Assembly: GCA_040218795.1 (NCBI GenBank)
Contig: JAVJQT010000010.1
Location: forward strand, 1-64,000
DNA from: CCMP332 sp040218795
GTDB taxonomy: Bacteria; Bacteroidota; Bacteroidia; Cytophagales; CCMP332
Length of the DNA stretch: 64,000 bases
Reading direction: 5' to 3'
This document shows positions 36,501-44,482 of this stretch, piece by piece. The stretch's first letter is position 1. The number at the start of each line of letters is the position of its first letter. Position numbers and translations under genes: made by a program. Under the pieces are notes generated by a model that searched no databases, had not been told where the DNA came from, and worked only from the letters and a program-made list of their open reading frames with translations.

Positions 36501-37869
36501 CAAACCCAAATTTCTTGAAGGCTGTGAAAAAAATGGCCATGATAAGGAGATTGCAGAAAAAGTCTGGAAAGACTGGGAAGCATTCGCGGCCTATGCCTTT
36601 AACAAATCGCATTCAACCTGTTATTCCGTAGTTGCATTTCACACGGCTTATCTAAAAGCCAATTACCCTGCCGAATACATGTCGGCGGTGCTGACCCACA
36701 ATATGAATGACATCAAAAAGGTGACATTCTTTATGGATGAATGCAAACATTTGGGCATTAAGGTTTTGGGGCCCGATGTCAATGAAAGCGGGCAGTATTT
36801 TAATGTAAATGATGAGGGACAGATTCGATTTGGCCTTGGCGCGATAAAAGGAACCGGCGATGCAGCCGTAGAATGCATTATAAATGAAAGACAGGAAAAC
36901 GGGGCCTTTACTGATATTTTTGATCTTTCCGGCCGTCTGAATTCAAGACAGGTCAATAAAAAAACCTATGAGGCCCTTGCCATGGCCGGCGCATTCGACA
37001 ATCTTGGTACTTATCACCGACGACAGTACCTGGAAGCCGTGGAAAACGATGAAAACCTCATAGAAAAGGCCATCAAATACGGACAGCGGATCAGCGCGGA
37101 AAAAAATTCCTCGCAGGCATCCCTCTTTGGTGCCGGTGGAGATGAAACAGAAATGCCCAAACCGCGGATCGAAGATTTAGAGCCCTTTGGAGAAATAGAA
37201 AAACTAAACATCGAAAAAGAAGTTGTCGGCTTTTATATTTCCGGACATCCATTGGATGAATTCAAGGTCGAGCTAGAACATATTTGCTCTCATAACATTG
37301 AAAATATTCCGAGACAAGCGGCCAATGATATTCGACTTGGAGGCATGGTTACTGCGGTTCGCACCGGACAAACCAAAAAAGGAACGCCATTCGCCGTTAT
37401 GACGCTCGAAGATATGAGCGGGGCCATAGAAATTTTCAGAATGGGCGATGATTATGTCAATATGGCCAATTATTTTAAGCCGGGTACTTTCCTCTATACA
37501 AAGGGCAAAATGGATCTTCGCTGGTCCAAAAAACAGCAATTGAGAAATGAACCCAAGACACCGATTGAAGAATCGGATTGGGAGTTTCAACCCTTTGAAA
37601 TGTCGCTCTTGTCAGAAGTAAGACAGAATCAGGCGAAGAAAATTGAACTCTATTTACATTCAGCCGTTATTGATCACAGTATGGTAGATGAAATTGATAA
37701 AGTGGTATCCGGCAATTCGGGTAAATGCACTTTGAAAATGTTTGTCAGAGATCCATTGGAAAAAATAGAAATTGAATTTTTATCGAGGAAATATACGGTT
37801 GATCCAAATGATGAATTATTTTCACAACTCGACAAAATAGAGGGTCTGTCGTATAAATTACTCATTTAA
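33577..37869 (+). CDS. dnaE: DNA polymerase III alpha subunit with fused N-terminal 3'-5' exonuclease
   Basis: A 1430-residue replicative polymerase. Residues 1-190 form a DnaQ-like DEDDh exonuclease: Asp6 and Glu8 in FDTETTGLP, GHNIEFD at 99-105, His169 and Asp174 in HDAAYDVD. The PHP domain starts at about 239 with FIHLHNHSQFSIL. The polymerase core has GPGRGSAAGSAVAYC and the catalytic PDIDIDF at about 650-656. The C-terminus has helix-hairpin-helix and an OB-fold (LGGMVTAVRTGQTKKGTPFA). The PHP motif usually TDHGNM is TDLGNM here, and LLDG is ILQA, so PHP proofreading is probably lost. The fusion would supply proofreading in cis. It stands alone between tRNA-Val and trxA. Confidence 0.95.
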   Translation: MYIIFDTETTGLPKNYNAPLSDFDNWPRLVQMAWQLHDYSGALLSQGNCIVKPDGFTIPYNSEKIHGISTERALKDGNELNSVLEQFSEDLKKAEYVIGHNIEFDINIVGAEYLRTEQKNLLENVKIVDTKDIGTDFCKIPGGRGGGFKWPTLTELHEKLFGEGFGDAHDAAYDVDATAKCFFGLLDLNIIPLLKEQQKEFKKYQSPNLEEANFAKSKKQKDPSLIVDTADAKKIDSTFIHLHNHSQFSILQAVSRIDRIIKKAKSDNMDAVALTDLGNMFGAFSFVRAAKREGIKAILGCEVYLTEDRHIRQFTKDNPDKRYQVPLIAKNKNGYQNLAKISSYGYKDGFYFGVPRVDKELISQYKDDLIAFTGGLKGEIPELILNVGETQAEEALQWWLETFGDDFYLELNRHGLEEENRVNEVLLGFAEKYNIKVFAGNDIYYLDKTDANAHDVLLCIKEGELQSTPIGKGRGFRYGFPNEEYYFKSQDEMKAIFTDLPNAIQTTKEISDKIESYELERDVLLPKFEIPDEFKDPEDLKDGGNRGENAYLKHLTYEGAKKRYPEISTEIKERLDFELSIIEKTGYPGYFLIVQDFTNQARKMGVSVGPGRGSAAGSAVAYCTGITNVDPIKYDLLFERFLNPDRISLPDIDIDFDDEGRSKIIDWVVNKYGKDQVAQIITYGTMAAKSSVRDTARVLNLPLSEADQVAKKVPDISLNKLFSLDKKSLAERLRSDQLMLAEQLKAMAKGNDLAAETINQAIILEGSVRNTGTHACGVIITPEDITNFIPVAVSKDADLLVTQFDNSVVESAGMLKMDFLGLKTLTIIKEAIRIIKERHGIEIDPDEIPLDDEKTYELYQKGLTNGTFQFESPGMQKHLKDLKPDKFQDLIAMNALYRPGPMEYIPNFIKRKLGIEEIQYDLPDMEEYLAETYGITVYQEQVMLLSQKLAGFSKGEADLLRKAMGKKKKEIIDELKPKFLEGCEKNGHDKEIAEKVWKDWEAFAAYAFNKSHSTCYSVVAFHTAYLKANYPAEYMSAVLTHNMNDIKKVTFFMDECKHLGIKVLGPDVNESGQYFNVNDEGQIRFGLGAIKGTGDAAVECIINERQENGAFTDIFDLSGRLNSRQVNKKTYEALAMAGAFDNLGTYHRRQYLEAVENDENLIEKAIKYGQRISAEKNSSQASLFGAGGDETEMPKPRIEDLEPFGEIEKLNIEKEVVGFYISGHPLDEFKVELEHICSHNIENIPRQAANDIRLGGMVTAVRTGQTKKGTPFAVMTLEDMSGAIEIFRMGDDYVNMANYFKPGTFLYTKGKMDLRWSKKQQLRNEPKTPIEESDWEFQPFEMSLLSEVRQNQAKKIELYLHSAVIDHSMVDEIDKVVSGNSGKCTLKMFVRDPLEKIEIEFLSRKYTVDPNDELFSQLDKIEGLSYKLLI

Positions 37870-37883
37870 CAGAACATTTTTTC

Positions 37884-37891
37884 TAATTTTG
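37884..37891 (+). promoter_or_regulatory. -7 element of trxA
   Basis: TAATTTTG fits TAnnTTTG, 33 bases before the trxA ATG. No -33 TTG is seen at the expected distance. Confidence 0.5.
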
Positions 37892-37924
37892 TAAAAATCT
37901 AAATCACTAAATAAAAAATTAATA

Positions 37925-38248
37925 ATGGGAAAGACAGTAGAAATAACCGATTCCAATTTTGAAGAAGTCATAAACTCCGACAAGCCTGTGCTTGTTGATT
38001 TCTGGGCCGAATGGTGTGGGCCTTGTAAAATGATTGGACCAATCGTTGAAGAAATGGCGGGAGATTACGATGGCAAAGCAGTAATCGGAAAAGTAAACGT
38101 TGATACAAATCCCGGTGTTTCTGCAAAATTTGGAATCAGAAGTATCCCAACACTTTTGGTATTTAAAAACGGAGAGGTTGTGGATAAGCAGGTAGGCGCA
38201 GTTCCTAAAAATATTTTGTCCAAAAAATTAGATGCACAACTGGTTTAA
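37925..38248 (+). CDS. trxA: Thioredoxin
   Basis: A 107-residue cytoplasmic disulfide reductase with the active site WCGPCK (Cys31, Cys34), the cis-proline segment SIPTLLVFKNGE and the buried Asp in LVDFWAEW. It is monocistronic: its own -7 element lies upstream and a strong terminator follows. Confidence 0.97.
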   Translation: MGKTVEITDSNFEEVINSDKPVLVDFWAEWCGPCKMIGPIVEEMAGDYDGKAVIGKVNVDTNPGVSAKFGIRSIPTLLVFKNGEVVDKQVGAVPKNILSKKLDAQLV

Positions 38249-38271
38249 TCGATTATTATCGATAAATAAAA

Positions 38272-38308
38272 AACTTACTTCAATCTTTTTGAGGTAAGTT
38301 TTTTTTTG
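38272..38308 (+). terminator. Rho-independent terminator after trxA
   Basis: A 10-bp stem AACTTACTTC / GAGGTAAGTT (one G-T pair) with a 9-base loop, followed by seven or more T residues. Confidence 0.85.
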
Positions 38309-38349
38309 GTCTAATGTCCATTTCTTAAATTGGCAGAAATATTTCCTAA

Positions 38350-38739
38350 ATGAGTAGAGGTAAATCAAAATTAATAGAAGCATTGGCTTCCTTAGCTTAC
38401 AGTATTGCTAAGGCAGATGGAGATATCCAAAGTTCTGAAAAACGCCTTTTCAAAAGTATTCTTAGAAAAGAATTCAAAGAAGATGCATGGATCGCCGAGC
38501 AGCGTTTTGATATCCTTGATTCTGCCATTACCCCTACCATTGACACAGCCTATACGAATGCCTTAAATGCCATTAAAGACAATACAGAGCTCTTTGATGA
38601 GAAAATGAGCAAGAAATTTCTTAACGTGGTAGAAAGCATTGCGGATGCCTTTGAAGGCACTGAGGATATGGAAGAAAAGCTCCTAAAAAAAATGCGAAAG
38701 GATTTTGAGACAATTCAAAAATCCAATGCCGGCGCCTGA
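38350..38739 (+). CDS. TerB-like helical protein
   Basis: A 129-residue all-alpha protein resembling the TerB/DjlA N-terminal fold: ALASLAYSIAKADGDIQSSEKRLFKSIL has the family pattern of an acidic loop (ADGDI) after the first helix. TerB-like domains occur in tellurite-resistance and membrane-stress proteins, but no other ter genes are near. Its end overlaps the next ORF by 14 bases. Confidence 0.75.
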   Translation: MSRGKSKLIEALASLAYSIAKADGDIQSSEKRLFKSILRKEFKEDAWIAEQRFDILDSAITPTIDTAYTNALNAIKDNTELFDEKMSKKFLNVVESIADAFEGTEDMEEKLLKKMRKDFETIQKSNAGA

Positions 38740-38971
38740 TCAAAATCCCAATATCAACGAAGTTCTCAAAGCCTATCAAAATATTTTTCCGGAATTCAGT
38801 TTTCCCACTGACTTTCCCGAAGCGCGGAAAATCGAGACTTTAAAAAATTCCAGAGGGAGAAAAATCATTTTCAGCAAACAAAAAGATGGATATCGTGTCT
38901 TTTTTGAGGATAACGACTCACAGACAGTCGATAGTCCTAAATGGAACAGGTTAATTGGTTGTGGCGGATAA
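38726..38971 (+). CDS. Small conserved-looking protein, unknown function
   Basis: An 81-residue ORF starting at an ATG inside the last codons of the TerB-like gene (14-base overlap), which suggests translational coupling. The sequence has a Pro/Asn-rich start (MPAPDQNPNINEV) and a short C-terminal beta segment ending IGCGG. No family is recognised. A longer in-frame call from 38705 would deepen the overlap and is less likely. Confidence 0.6.
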   Translation: MPAPDQNPNINEVLKAYQNIFPEFSFPTDFPEARKIETLKNSRGRKIIFSKQKDGYRVFFEDNDSQTVDSPKWNRLIGCGG

Positions 38972-39004
38972 ATTATTCCGTAATTCGCTTAAATTATTTC
39001 TAAG

Positions 39005-40201
39005 ATGTACGATGTAAGCATAATTGGCGCGGGAATAGTAGGATTGTCAACGGCCTATCAGCTGCAGATTAAAAAACCCTATACCAGGATTCTGATAATA
39101 GAAAAAGAGAGCGAGGTGGCTCAACATCAGACCGGTAATAACAGCGGTGTTATTCATTCGGGCATTTATTATAAACCCGGCAGCCTAAAAGCCAAAAATT
39201 GTATACACGGCTATCAGCTTCTGATAGACTTTGCTAAAAAGCACAACATTCCTTTTGAGTTATGCGGGAAAATTATCGTAGCCTCCGATGAAAGCGAATT
39301 AGAGGCATTGCACAAGATTTACGATCGGGGCATAGAAAACGGATTAAAAGATCTCAAATGGCTTGAAGAGGGAGAAATGAAAGAAATCGAGCCGCATTTG
39401 CACGGAATCAAAGGCGTGAGGGTTCCTCAAACCGGCATTATCGATTACAAAGCCATGAGCCAAAAGCTCAAAGAATTGCTGATTGAAAATGGTGCAGAAT
39501 TCGTTTTTAACAATAAAGTGAAAGACATCGAATTAAAAAAAGAGGCCTGCATTATTAAAACGGATAAAGCAGAATATCAAAGTGCCATGCTTGTAAATTG
39601 CGCGGGTCTGTACTCCGATAAAATCGCCCGTCTGAGCAATCAAAATGTCAATTTGAAAATTGTGCCTTTCCGCGGTGAGTACTATGAATTAAAACCAGAG
39701 AAGCGATACCTTGTCAAGCATTTGATCTACCCGGTTCCCGATCCTGCATTTCCATTTCTGGGTGTGCATTTTACAAGAATGATAGGCGGTGGTGTAGAGG
39801 CAGGGCCCAATGCCGTGTTGGCCTATGCTCGCGAAGGTTATAAAAAATCAGATGTCAATCTTTCGGAGTTTTTTGAAACACTCACCTGGCCGGGCTTTCA
39901 AAAAGTGGCCCTTAAATACTGGAAAACGGGCATAGGTGAATTTTACAGAAGCTATTCGAAGGCCGCTTTTACCAAAGCCTTGCAGAAATTAATTCCGGAA
40001 GTGCAATCCGATGACCTGATTCCCGGCGCTGCAGGTGTAAGAGCGCAGGCTTGCGATAAAGAAGGCGGTTTATTAGATGATTTTATGATTTTGGAAAGCA
40101 AAAGAGTTTTGAACGTCTGCAATGCCCCTTCCCCTGCTGCTACTTCTTCATTATCAATTGGGGAAACCCTTTCTAAGAAAATAATCGATCAAATGATCTG
40201 A
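39005..40201 (+). CDS. lhgO: L-2-hydroxyglutarate oxidase
   Basis: A 398-residue FAD-dependent oxidoreductase of the DAO family. The dinucleotide-binding motif IGAGIVGLSTAYQL is at 7-20, and the LhgO signatures HQTGNNSGVIHSGIYY and PGSLKAKNC follow, with VPFRGEYYEL in the middle and CNAPSPAATSSLSIGE at the C-terminus. It oxidises L-2-hydroxyglutarate to 2-oxoglutarate, probably passing electrons to the quinone pool. The last 28 codons are duplicated downstream at 41907-41990. Confidence 0.94.
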   Translation: MYDVSIIGAGIVGLSTAYQLQIKKPYTRILIIEKESEVAQHQTGNNSGVIHSGIYYKPGSLKAKNCIHGYQLLIDFAKKHNIPFELCGKIIVASDESELEALHKIYDRGIENGLKDLKWLEEGEMKEIEPHLHGIKGVRVPQTGIIDYKAMSQKLKELLIENGAEFVFNNKVKDIELKKEACIIKTDKAEYQSAMLVNCAGLYSDKIARLSNQNVNLKIVPFRGEYYELKPEKRYLVKHLIYPVPDPAFPFLGVHFTRMIGGGVEAGPNAVLAYAREGYKKSDVNLSEFFETLTWPGFQKVALKYWKTGIGEFYRSYSKAAFTKALQKLIPEVQSDDLIPGAAGVRAQACDKEGGLLDDFMILESKRVLNVCNAPSPAATSSLSIGETLSKKIIDQMI

Positions 40202-40312
40202 AAAAGATCATAGAATGTCTGATTTCTATATTTTTATAGAATCATTGTCTAAAATGCCTATTGAAATATCAACAGCAAATTTTCCAAAAAACGGGGATTT
40301 TGATGGAGATGA
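40118..40312 (+). repeat. Left copy of a ~190-bp direct repeat flanking a T9SS gene
   Basis: From 40118 to about 40264 this matches 41907-42053 with about ten differences and no gaps, and a weaker match continues to about 40312. It covers the lhgO 3' end, the spacer and the first codons of a tautomerase-like gene. Confidence 0.85.
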
Positions 40313-40346
40313 AGTAAAGATTACCGGAAAGGTGACTATCAATTAA
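40254..40346 (+). pseudogene. Truncated 5' fragment of the tautomerase-like gene
   Basis: A 30-codon ORF starting MPIEISTANFPKNGDF. Its first ~60 bases align with the start of the intact gene at 42043 (ATGCCTATTG, then TATCAA.AGCAAA.TTTCCAAAAA). It diverges afterwards and stops at 40344, so it is probably a remnant created with the direct repeat. Confidence 0.55.
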
Positions 40347-40353
40347 TGGAATC

Positions 40354-40391
40354 AAAACCCATCATTGTCAGTTTAAAAGTGGGTTTTTATT
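40354..40391 (+). terminator. Hairpin with T-rich tail just before the T9SS gene
   Basis: AAAACCCA ... TGGGTTTTT forms a short stem with a ~15-base loop and a T-rich 3' side, and it ends immediately before the next ATG. It may terminate lhgO transcription or act as a 5' UTR structure. Confidence 0.5.
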
Positions 40392-40392
40392 T

Positions 40393-41877
40393 ATGAAAAA
40401 TTTTTACGTAATCCTCATATTACTCTTTGTAATTTCAGCAAATGCTCAAATCAATCTGGTAGAGCCTTTTGGCAATGTTTGTGCTTTTGGTAAGTCTATA
40501 CAAATTTATGAGAATCAAATTCATGTCACAGGTACAACCTGCATTGATGTTGGAAATAATCAATTTACGCTTGCCGGTTTTATTGCTGAATACGACCTGA
40601 ACGGAAGCCTTCAATACTATGGACAAGTTGGTGACACGGGAAGGGCATATCGCGCTGAAAAAATATTAATAGATACAATGGGATATAGATATATACTCGG
40701 TGTTTATTCCTTTGATAGTATGGGCAATCCAATAAATTTTGGTGTGTTTATGCAAAAACGAGATTCGAACAACCAAATCCTTTGGACCACAGAGTATCAG
40801 GATTCTCTTGGCAATGCCAATTATATCCTGCGCAGTGCAGCTTTACTTGACAATGGACAAATTGCAATTTGTGGAGCACATAATGTTAATAGCCCTTTCG
40901 AAACTGACATTCTTTTTGCGGTGTTTGATTCCATAGGAAATGTTATTGTTCATAAACAGATTGGAACTCCGGGTGTTCAAGAAGAAGCATGGAGTATATG
41001 TAGATATGATCAAAATAGAATTGCCATTGGCGCTAATAGCTTAGATCTCCCTAACGACAAAAACTGGGTTCTAATGATTGATTATCAGGGCAATGTACTG
41101 GATGAGTATATTTCTGCTTCCAATCAGCGTATGGGGGTCTGGGATATAGTCAAAACCATGGATGGTGGACTGGCCTGCGCTTCATCAGCCACAGATGGAG
41201 ATTTTCCAACACCGGAAAACAAAAACTATGTTGAAAAGCTGGACAGCAATCTAAATCAAGTCTGGGATTATACTATTGATGGTTTTTTCAGCAGTTGGAA
41301 CCTTGGCACGTCCGTCGGTGAGGCCGATAATGGAGATATTATTGTTGGGGGTAATTATGGAGCATATGAAGGAGCAAATGACACCATAGGCTATGATACT
41401 TTTTTAATGAGACTGACTACTTTAGGAGATAGTATTTGGCATCGTGGATATTCATTCTACCCTAAAATAACTTGGAGCGAAACGCACAACATGTACGATC
41501 TGGCCATTGAAAATGACCGAATTTTCTTTGTCGGTGATGCCAACGATTTTAACGTAGCCCCTCCTCCTGGTCAATCCATGTGGCTGGTCTCTACCGATAG
41601 CAATGGCATCGTGTCCAGTTTGAATGAAAGAATCTCAGTTAATGAGGGCATTATGGTCTATCCCAATCCTGCTAATGCTATTGTCAATATCCATTTAAGC
41701 ACAGATAAAGAACATTCACAAATCAAGATATATGACATGCAGGGAAAGTTACAGCATGAGCAAGTTCTAGCATTGAATAGAACTCAAATTAATATTACAA
41801 GTTGGCCTTCTGGTATTTACCTATATCGTATTCAAAATGAAAACGGCCTGGTCAGAGGGAAGTTTTTGAAACATTGA
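40393..41877 (+). CDS. Secreted protein with T9SS type A sorting domain
   Basis: A 494-residue protein with a clean signal peptide (MKNFYVILILLFVISANAQ) and a repetitive beta-propeller-like body (repeats of the kind DLNGSLQYYGQVGDTG and DSIGNVIVHKQIGTPG). The C-terminal type A sorting domain is at about 415-494, with VYPNPANAIVNIHLS, KIYDMQGKL and WPSGIYLYRI. It would be exported through the type IX secretion system and surface-anchored or released. It lies exactly between the two copies of a direct repeat, which suggests a recent insertion. Confidence 0.88.
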   Translation: MKNFYVILILLFVISANAQINLVEPFGNVCAFGKSIQIYENQIHVTGTTCIDVGNNQFTLAGFIAEYDLNGSLQYYGQVGDTGRAYRAEKILIDTMGYRYILGVYSFDSMGNPINFGVFMQKRDSNNQILWTTEYQDSLGNANYILRSAALLDNGQIAICGAHNVNSPFETDILFAVFDSIGNVIVHKQIGTPGVQEEAWSICRYDQNRIAIGANSLDLPNDKNWVLMIDYQGNVLDEYISASNQRMGVWDIVKTMDGGLACASSATDGDFPTPENKNYVEKLDSNLNQVWDYTIDGFFSSWNLGTSVGEADNGDIIVGGNYGAYEGANDTIGYDTFLMRLTTLGDSIWHRGYSFYPKITWSETHNMYDLAIENDRIFFVGDANDFNVAPPPGQSMWLVSTDSNGIVSSLNERISVNEGIMVYPNPANAIVNIHLSTDKEHSQIKIYDMQGKLQHEQVLALNRTQINITSWPSGIYLYRIQNENGLVRGKFLKH

Positions 41878-41906
41878 TCGCGTTTATGGCAAGTTAAACC
41901 TAATAT

Positions 41907-42100
41907 TGCAATGCCCCTTCCCCTGCTGTCACCTCTTCATTATCGATTGGGGAAACACTTTCTAAGAAAATAATCGATCAAATGATCTGAAATAGGTCAG
42001 AGAATGTCTGATTTCTATATTTTTATAAAATAATTGTCTAAAATGCCTATTGCAAATTGTTATATCAAGAGCAAAATTTCCAAAAACCTGGTTTTTGAAG
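41907..42100 (+). repeat. Right copy of the ~190-bp direct repeat
   Basis: Contains an in-frame copy of the last lhgO codons (reading NAPSPAVTSSLSIGETLSKK with stop at 41988-41990). The same spacer and the true start of the tautomerase-like gene at 42043 follow. The distance to the left copy is 1789 bp. Confidence 0.85.
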
Positions 42101-42378
42101 ATATATGCCGCGAATGGGCCTCTTTGATCGGAGTTGATCCAAAAGATATTAGCATTAATATTATCCGGGACTTTGAACAATATGGACAGAATTATGCTCT
42201 AATGATCGATCTGTTCTTGCCATCTTTATGGTCGGAAGCCGATGTTCAGCGCATTCAAAAATCACTGTCGGGATTAATGTCAAAACACTTAAAAGTCGAG
42301 GAAAGGGAAATTTTTATCAAAACCCTGATCATAGCATCGGGGCATGTGTTTAGTAATGGGAAAAGTGAAAACTGGTAA
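42043..42378 (+). CDS. Tautomerase-superfamily-like protein
   Basis: A 111-residue protein. The frame opens at TTG 42034, but the ATG at 42043 gives MPIANCYIKS with Pro in position 2, the catalytic N-terminal proline of 4-oxalocrotonate tautomerase/MIF-type enzymes. Length and the ferredoxin-like pattern (INIIRDFEQYG ... IFIKTLIIASGHVFSNGK) fit, but identity to the family is weak and the assignment is tentative. A truncated duplicate of its 5' end lies at 40254. Confidence 0.65.
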   Translation: MPIANCYIKSKISKNLVFEDICREWASLIGVDPKDISINIIRDFEQYGQNYALMIDLFLPSLWSEADVQRIQKSLSGLMSKHLKVEEREIFIKTLIIASGHVFSNGKSENW

Positions 42379-42401
42379 ACGCTTTAGCCAATAAGCAGAA
42401 T

Positions 42402-43397
42402 TTATTTGCGGGAAATGACTCCAAACTTATCCCGTCCTTTCACATTGATATCCCACCAGGCTTTAATAAAACCCGTGCCATAGGCCCAAAGCTGGGTCAA
42501 ACTTGTGGCTATGGATAAAAATGCCACGCTTGGCTTTTTTTCTTTTAACAGCGCATCGAGAAACAATAAAACTATGTAAAGCGATATTGGAGTGAAAAAT
42601 ACCGGTTTGTAAAATCCCAAGGCCAGCAATGCCAGATTGCCAAGTATAAAAAGGCTCGGAAAAACATAAAATATCTTGAAGGTCTCAGGGTAAAGCCTGC
42701 TGATGATTACCCGTGTATAACCAAAATTAAAAACCTGTTTTTTAAATTTTGCCAATGATGTTCTTCGCTTGTGAAATACATAGGCATCTTCCAATAATTT
42801 TGTTTTAAAGCCTTTGCGCATGATTTCAATGGTAAAAACCATGTCTTCGCCAGGATGCATTTTTGTTTTGGGAAAACCACCTACCTTTTCAAAGACTTCT
42901 TTGGAAATACCCATATTGAAACTTCTCGGGTAAAATTTATCAACCTTTTTTTTACCTCCGCGAATTCCGCCGGTAGTCAGAAAAGAAGTCATGGCATAAC
43001 TCGTGGCCTTCTGAAGATCATTAAAGCTCGGATGCGCGCGATCGGGGCCGCCAAAAGCATCAACTTTTTCCTTCTTTAATTCTTCATCAATATTTTGAAA
43101 ATAATTCTTTGGCAGAATACAATCGGAATCGCAAAATATAAAATACTCGCCCAGGGCTTTGTCCATGCCAAAATTTCTGGCATAACTCGGGCCTGCATTT
43201 TCCTTAAAAAAATAGCGTATTTCTATGCTGTCCTGATATTGACTAACGATATCCTCGCAGGGAATGCTCGAACCGTCTTCCACAATGAGCAACTCATAAT
43301 TATCATAGCTTTGCGGCACCAGGCTTTCCAGCAATTCCTTAATCTCATCCGGCCTGTTATAGACGGGTACAATGAGTGAATATTTAGGTTTATCCAA
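42402..43397 (-). CDS. Family 2 glycosyltransferase, membrane-attached
   Basis: A 331-residue inverting glycosyltransferase. The GT-A N-terminal fold has SLIVPVYNRPDEIKELL, LLIVEDGSS and the metal-binding FIFCDSDCILP. The acceptor region is GGFPKTKMHPGEDMVF, with the catalytic ED. Two to three C-terminal hydrophobic segments (about 240-310) place it at the inner membrane. It probably acts in polysaccharide or glycolipid assembly; no polysaccharide cluster is visible here. It follows the dehydratase gene by 2 bases on the same strand, so the two form an operon. Confidence 0.88.
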   Translation of the reverse strand: MDKPKYSLIVPVYNRPDEIKELLESLVPQSYDNYELLIVEDGSSIPCEDIVSQYQDSIEIRYFFKENAGPSYARNFGMDKALGEYFIFCDSDCILPKNYFQNIDEELKKEKVDAFGGPDRAHPSFNDLQKATSYAMTSFLTTGGIRGGKKKVDKFYPRSFNMGISKEVFEKVGGFPKTKMHPGEDMVFTIEIMRKGFKTKLLEDAYVFHKRRTSLAKFKKQVFNFGYTRVIISRLYPETFKIFYVFPSLFILGNLALLALGFYKPVFFTPISLYIVLLFLDALLKEKKPSVAFLSIATSLTQLWAYGTGFIKAWWDINVKGRDKFGVISRK

Positions 43398-43399
43398 TC

Positions 43400-44371
43400 T
43401 TAAATTTCTTTGAACAATTCTGAGATGCTATTCAGGTCGACATTTCCTCCGGTGAGGATCAGTCCGACCCTTTTATTTTTAAAGCGATCCTTATTTTTAA
43501 TTATCGCCGCCAAAGGTACGGCACAGGAAGGTTCAATTACAATTTTCATTCGCTCCCAAATCAGTTTCATAGCTGAAATTGCTTCCCTGTCGCTAACACG
43601 AAAAACCGTGGACACATTTTTTGAAATAATATCAAAATTTTTCTCACCAATCGAAGCTCTTAATCCATCGCAAATGGTATTCGGATCAGCAATGGTCGTC
43701 CAGCGATGCTTTTGAAGTGAAATCGCTGCGCTGTCGGCGCCTTCCGGCTCTGAACCGATGACTTCGGTCCTAGGTGAAAAATATTTTGCCGCAAGGGCGG
43801 TTCCTGAAATAAGGCCTCCCCCTCCTATTGGTGTAATTATAATGTCAAGTTTGGGATAGTCTTGAATTAACTCTTGCGCTGATGTTGACTGGCCTGCAAT
43901 CACTCTATAATCATCATAAGGATGTACAAAATGAGCGCCGGTTTCGCTGATGATTTCATTGAGTTTATCTTCGCGGGCTTGTAAAGAATTATCACAAAAA
44001 ATAAGTTCTGCTCCATAAGACCGGACAGCCTCGATCTTGACTTTGGTTGAATTTTGGGGCATAACTATATAAGCCGGAATATTTCTCATTTTAGCCGCCA
44101 ATGCCACCGCCTGACCATGATTTCCCGATGAATGGGTGGCCACTCCTTTTTGCATTTCATCTTCACTCAACTGGAAAATCGTATTGATTCCACCCCTAAA
44201 TTTAAAAGCGCCAATTTTCTGAAAATTTTCACATTTAAAGAATAATTCTGCTCCAACTATTTTATTTATTCCGGAACAAGAAAGCACAGGCGTTTTATGA
44301 GCATATTCTTGTACTCTTTTCAGCGCAGTTAATAAATCTTCTTTATTTGGAACATTTACAGCTTCAGGCAT
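43400..44371 (-). CDS. Threonine/serine dehydratase-like PLP enzyme
   Basis: A 323-residue fold-type II PLP enzyme. The Schiff-base Lys is in KIGAFKFRGGIN, the phosphate loop is SSGNHGQAVALAA and the glycine loop is PIGGGGLISGTA. It lacks the C-terminal ACT-like regulatory domain of biosynthetic IlvA, so it resembles catabolic threonine dehydratase or serine racemase. Its length fits that short class. It is cotranscribed with the downstream glycosyltransferase. Confidence 0.88.
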   Translation of the reverse strand: MPEAVNVPNKEDLLTALKRVQEYAHKTPVLSCSGINKIVGAELFFKCENFQKIGAFKFRGGINTIFQLSEDEMQKGVATHSSGNHGQAVALAAKMRNIPAYIVMPQNSTKVKIEAVRSYGAELIFCDNSLQAREDKLNEIISETGAHFVHPYDDYRVIAGQSTSAQELIQDYPKLDIIITPIGGGGLISGTALAAKYFSPRTEVIGSEPEGADSAAISLQKHRWTTIADPNTICDGLRASIGEKNFDIISKNVSTVFRVSDREAISAMKLIWERMKIVIEPSCAVPLAAIIKNKDRFKNKRVGLILTGGNVDLNSISELFKEI

Positions 44372-44482
44372 TTTATTTAATTTATCCTTAATTTTAGTTA
44401 AATAAATCTAATAGAACCTAAACTTAAATTAGCAGAATCTAATGTTAATTTTAATTGAAGGTGTGATTGGATTGCCAAAATT

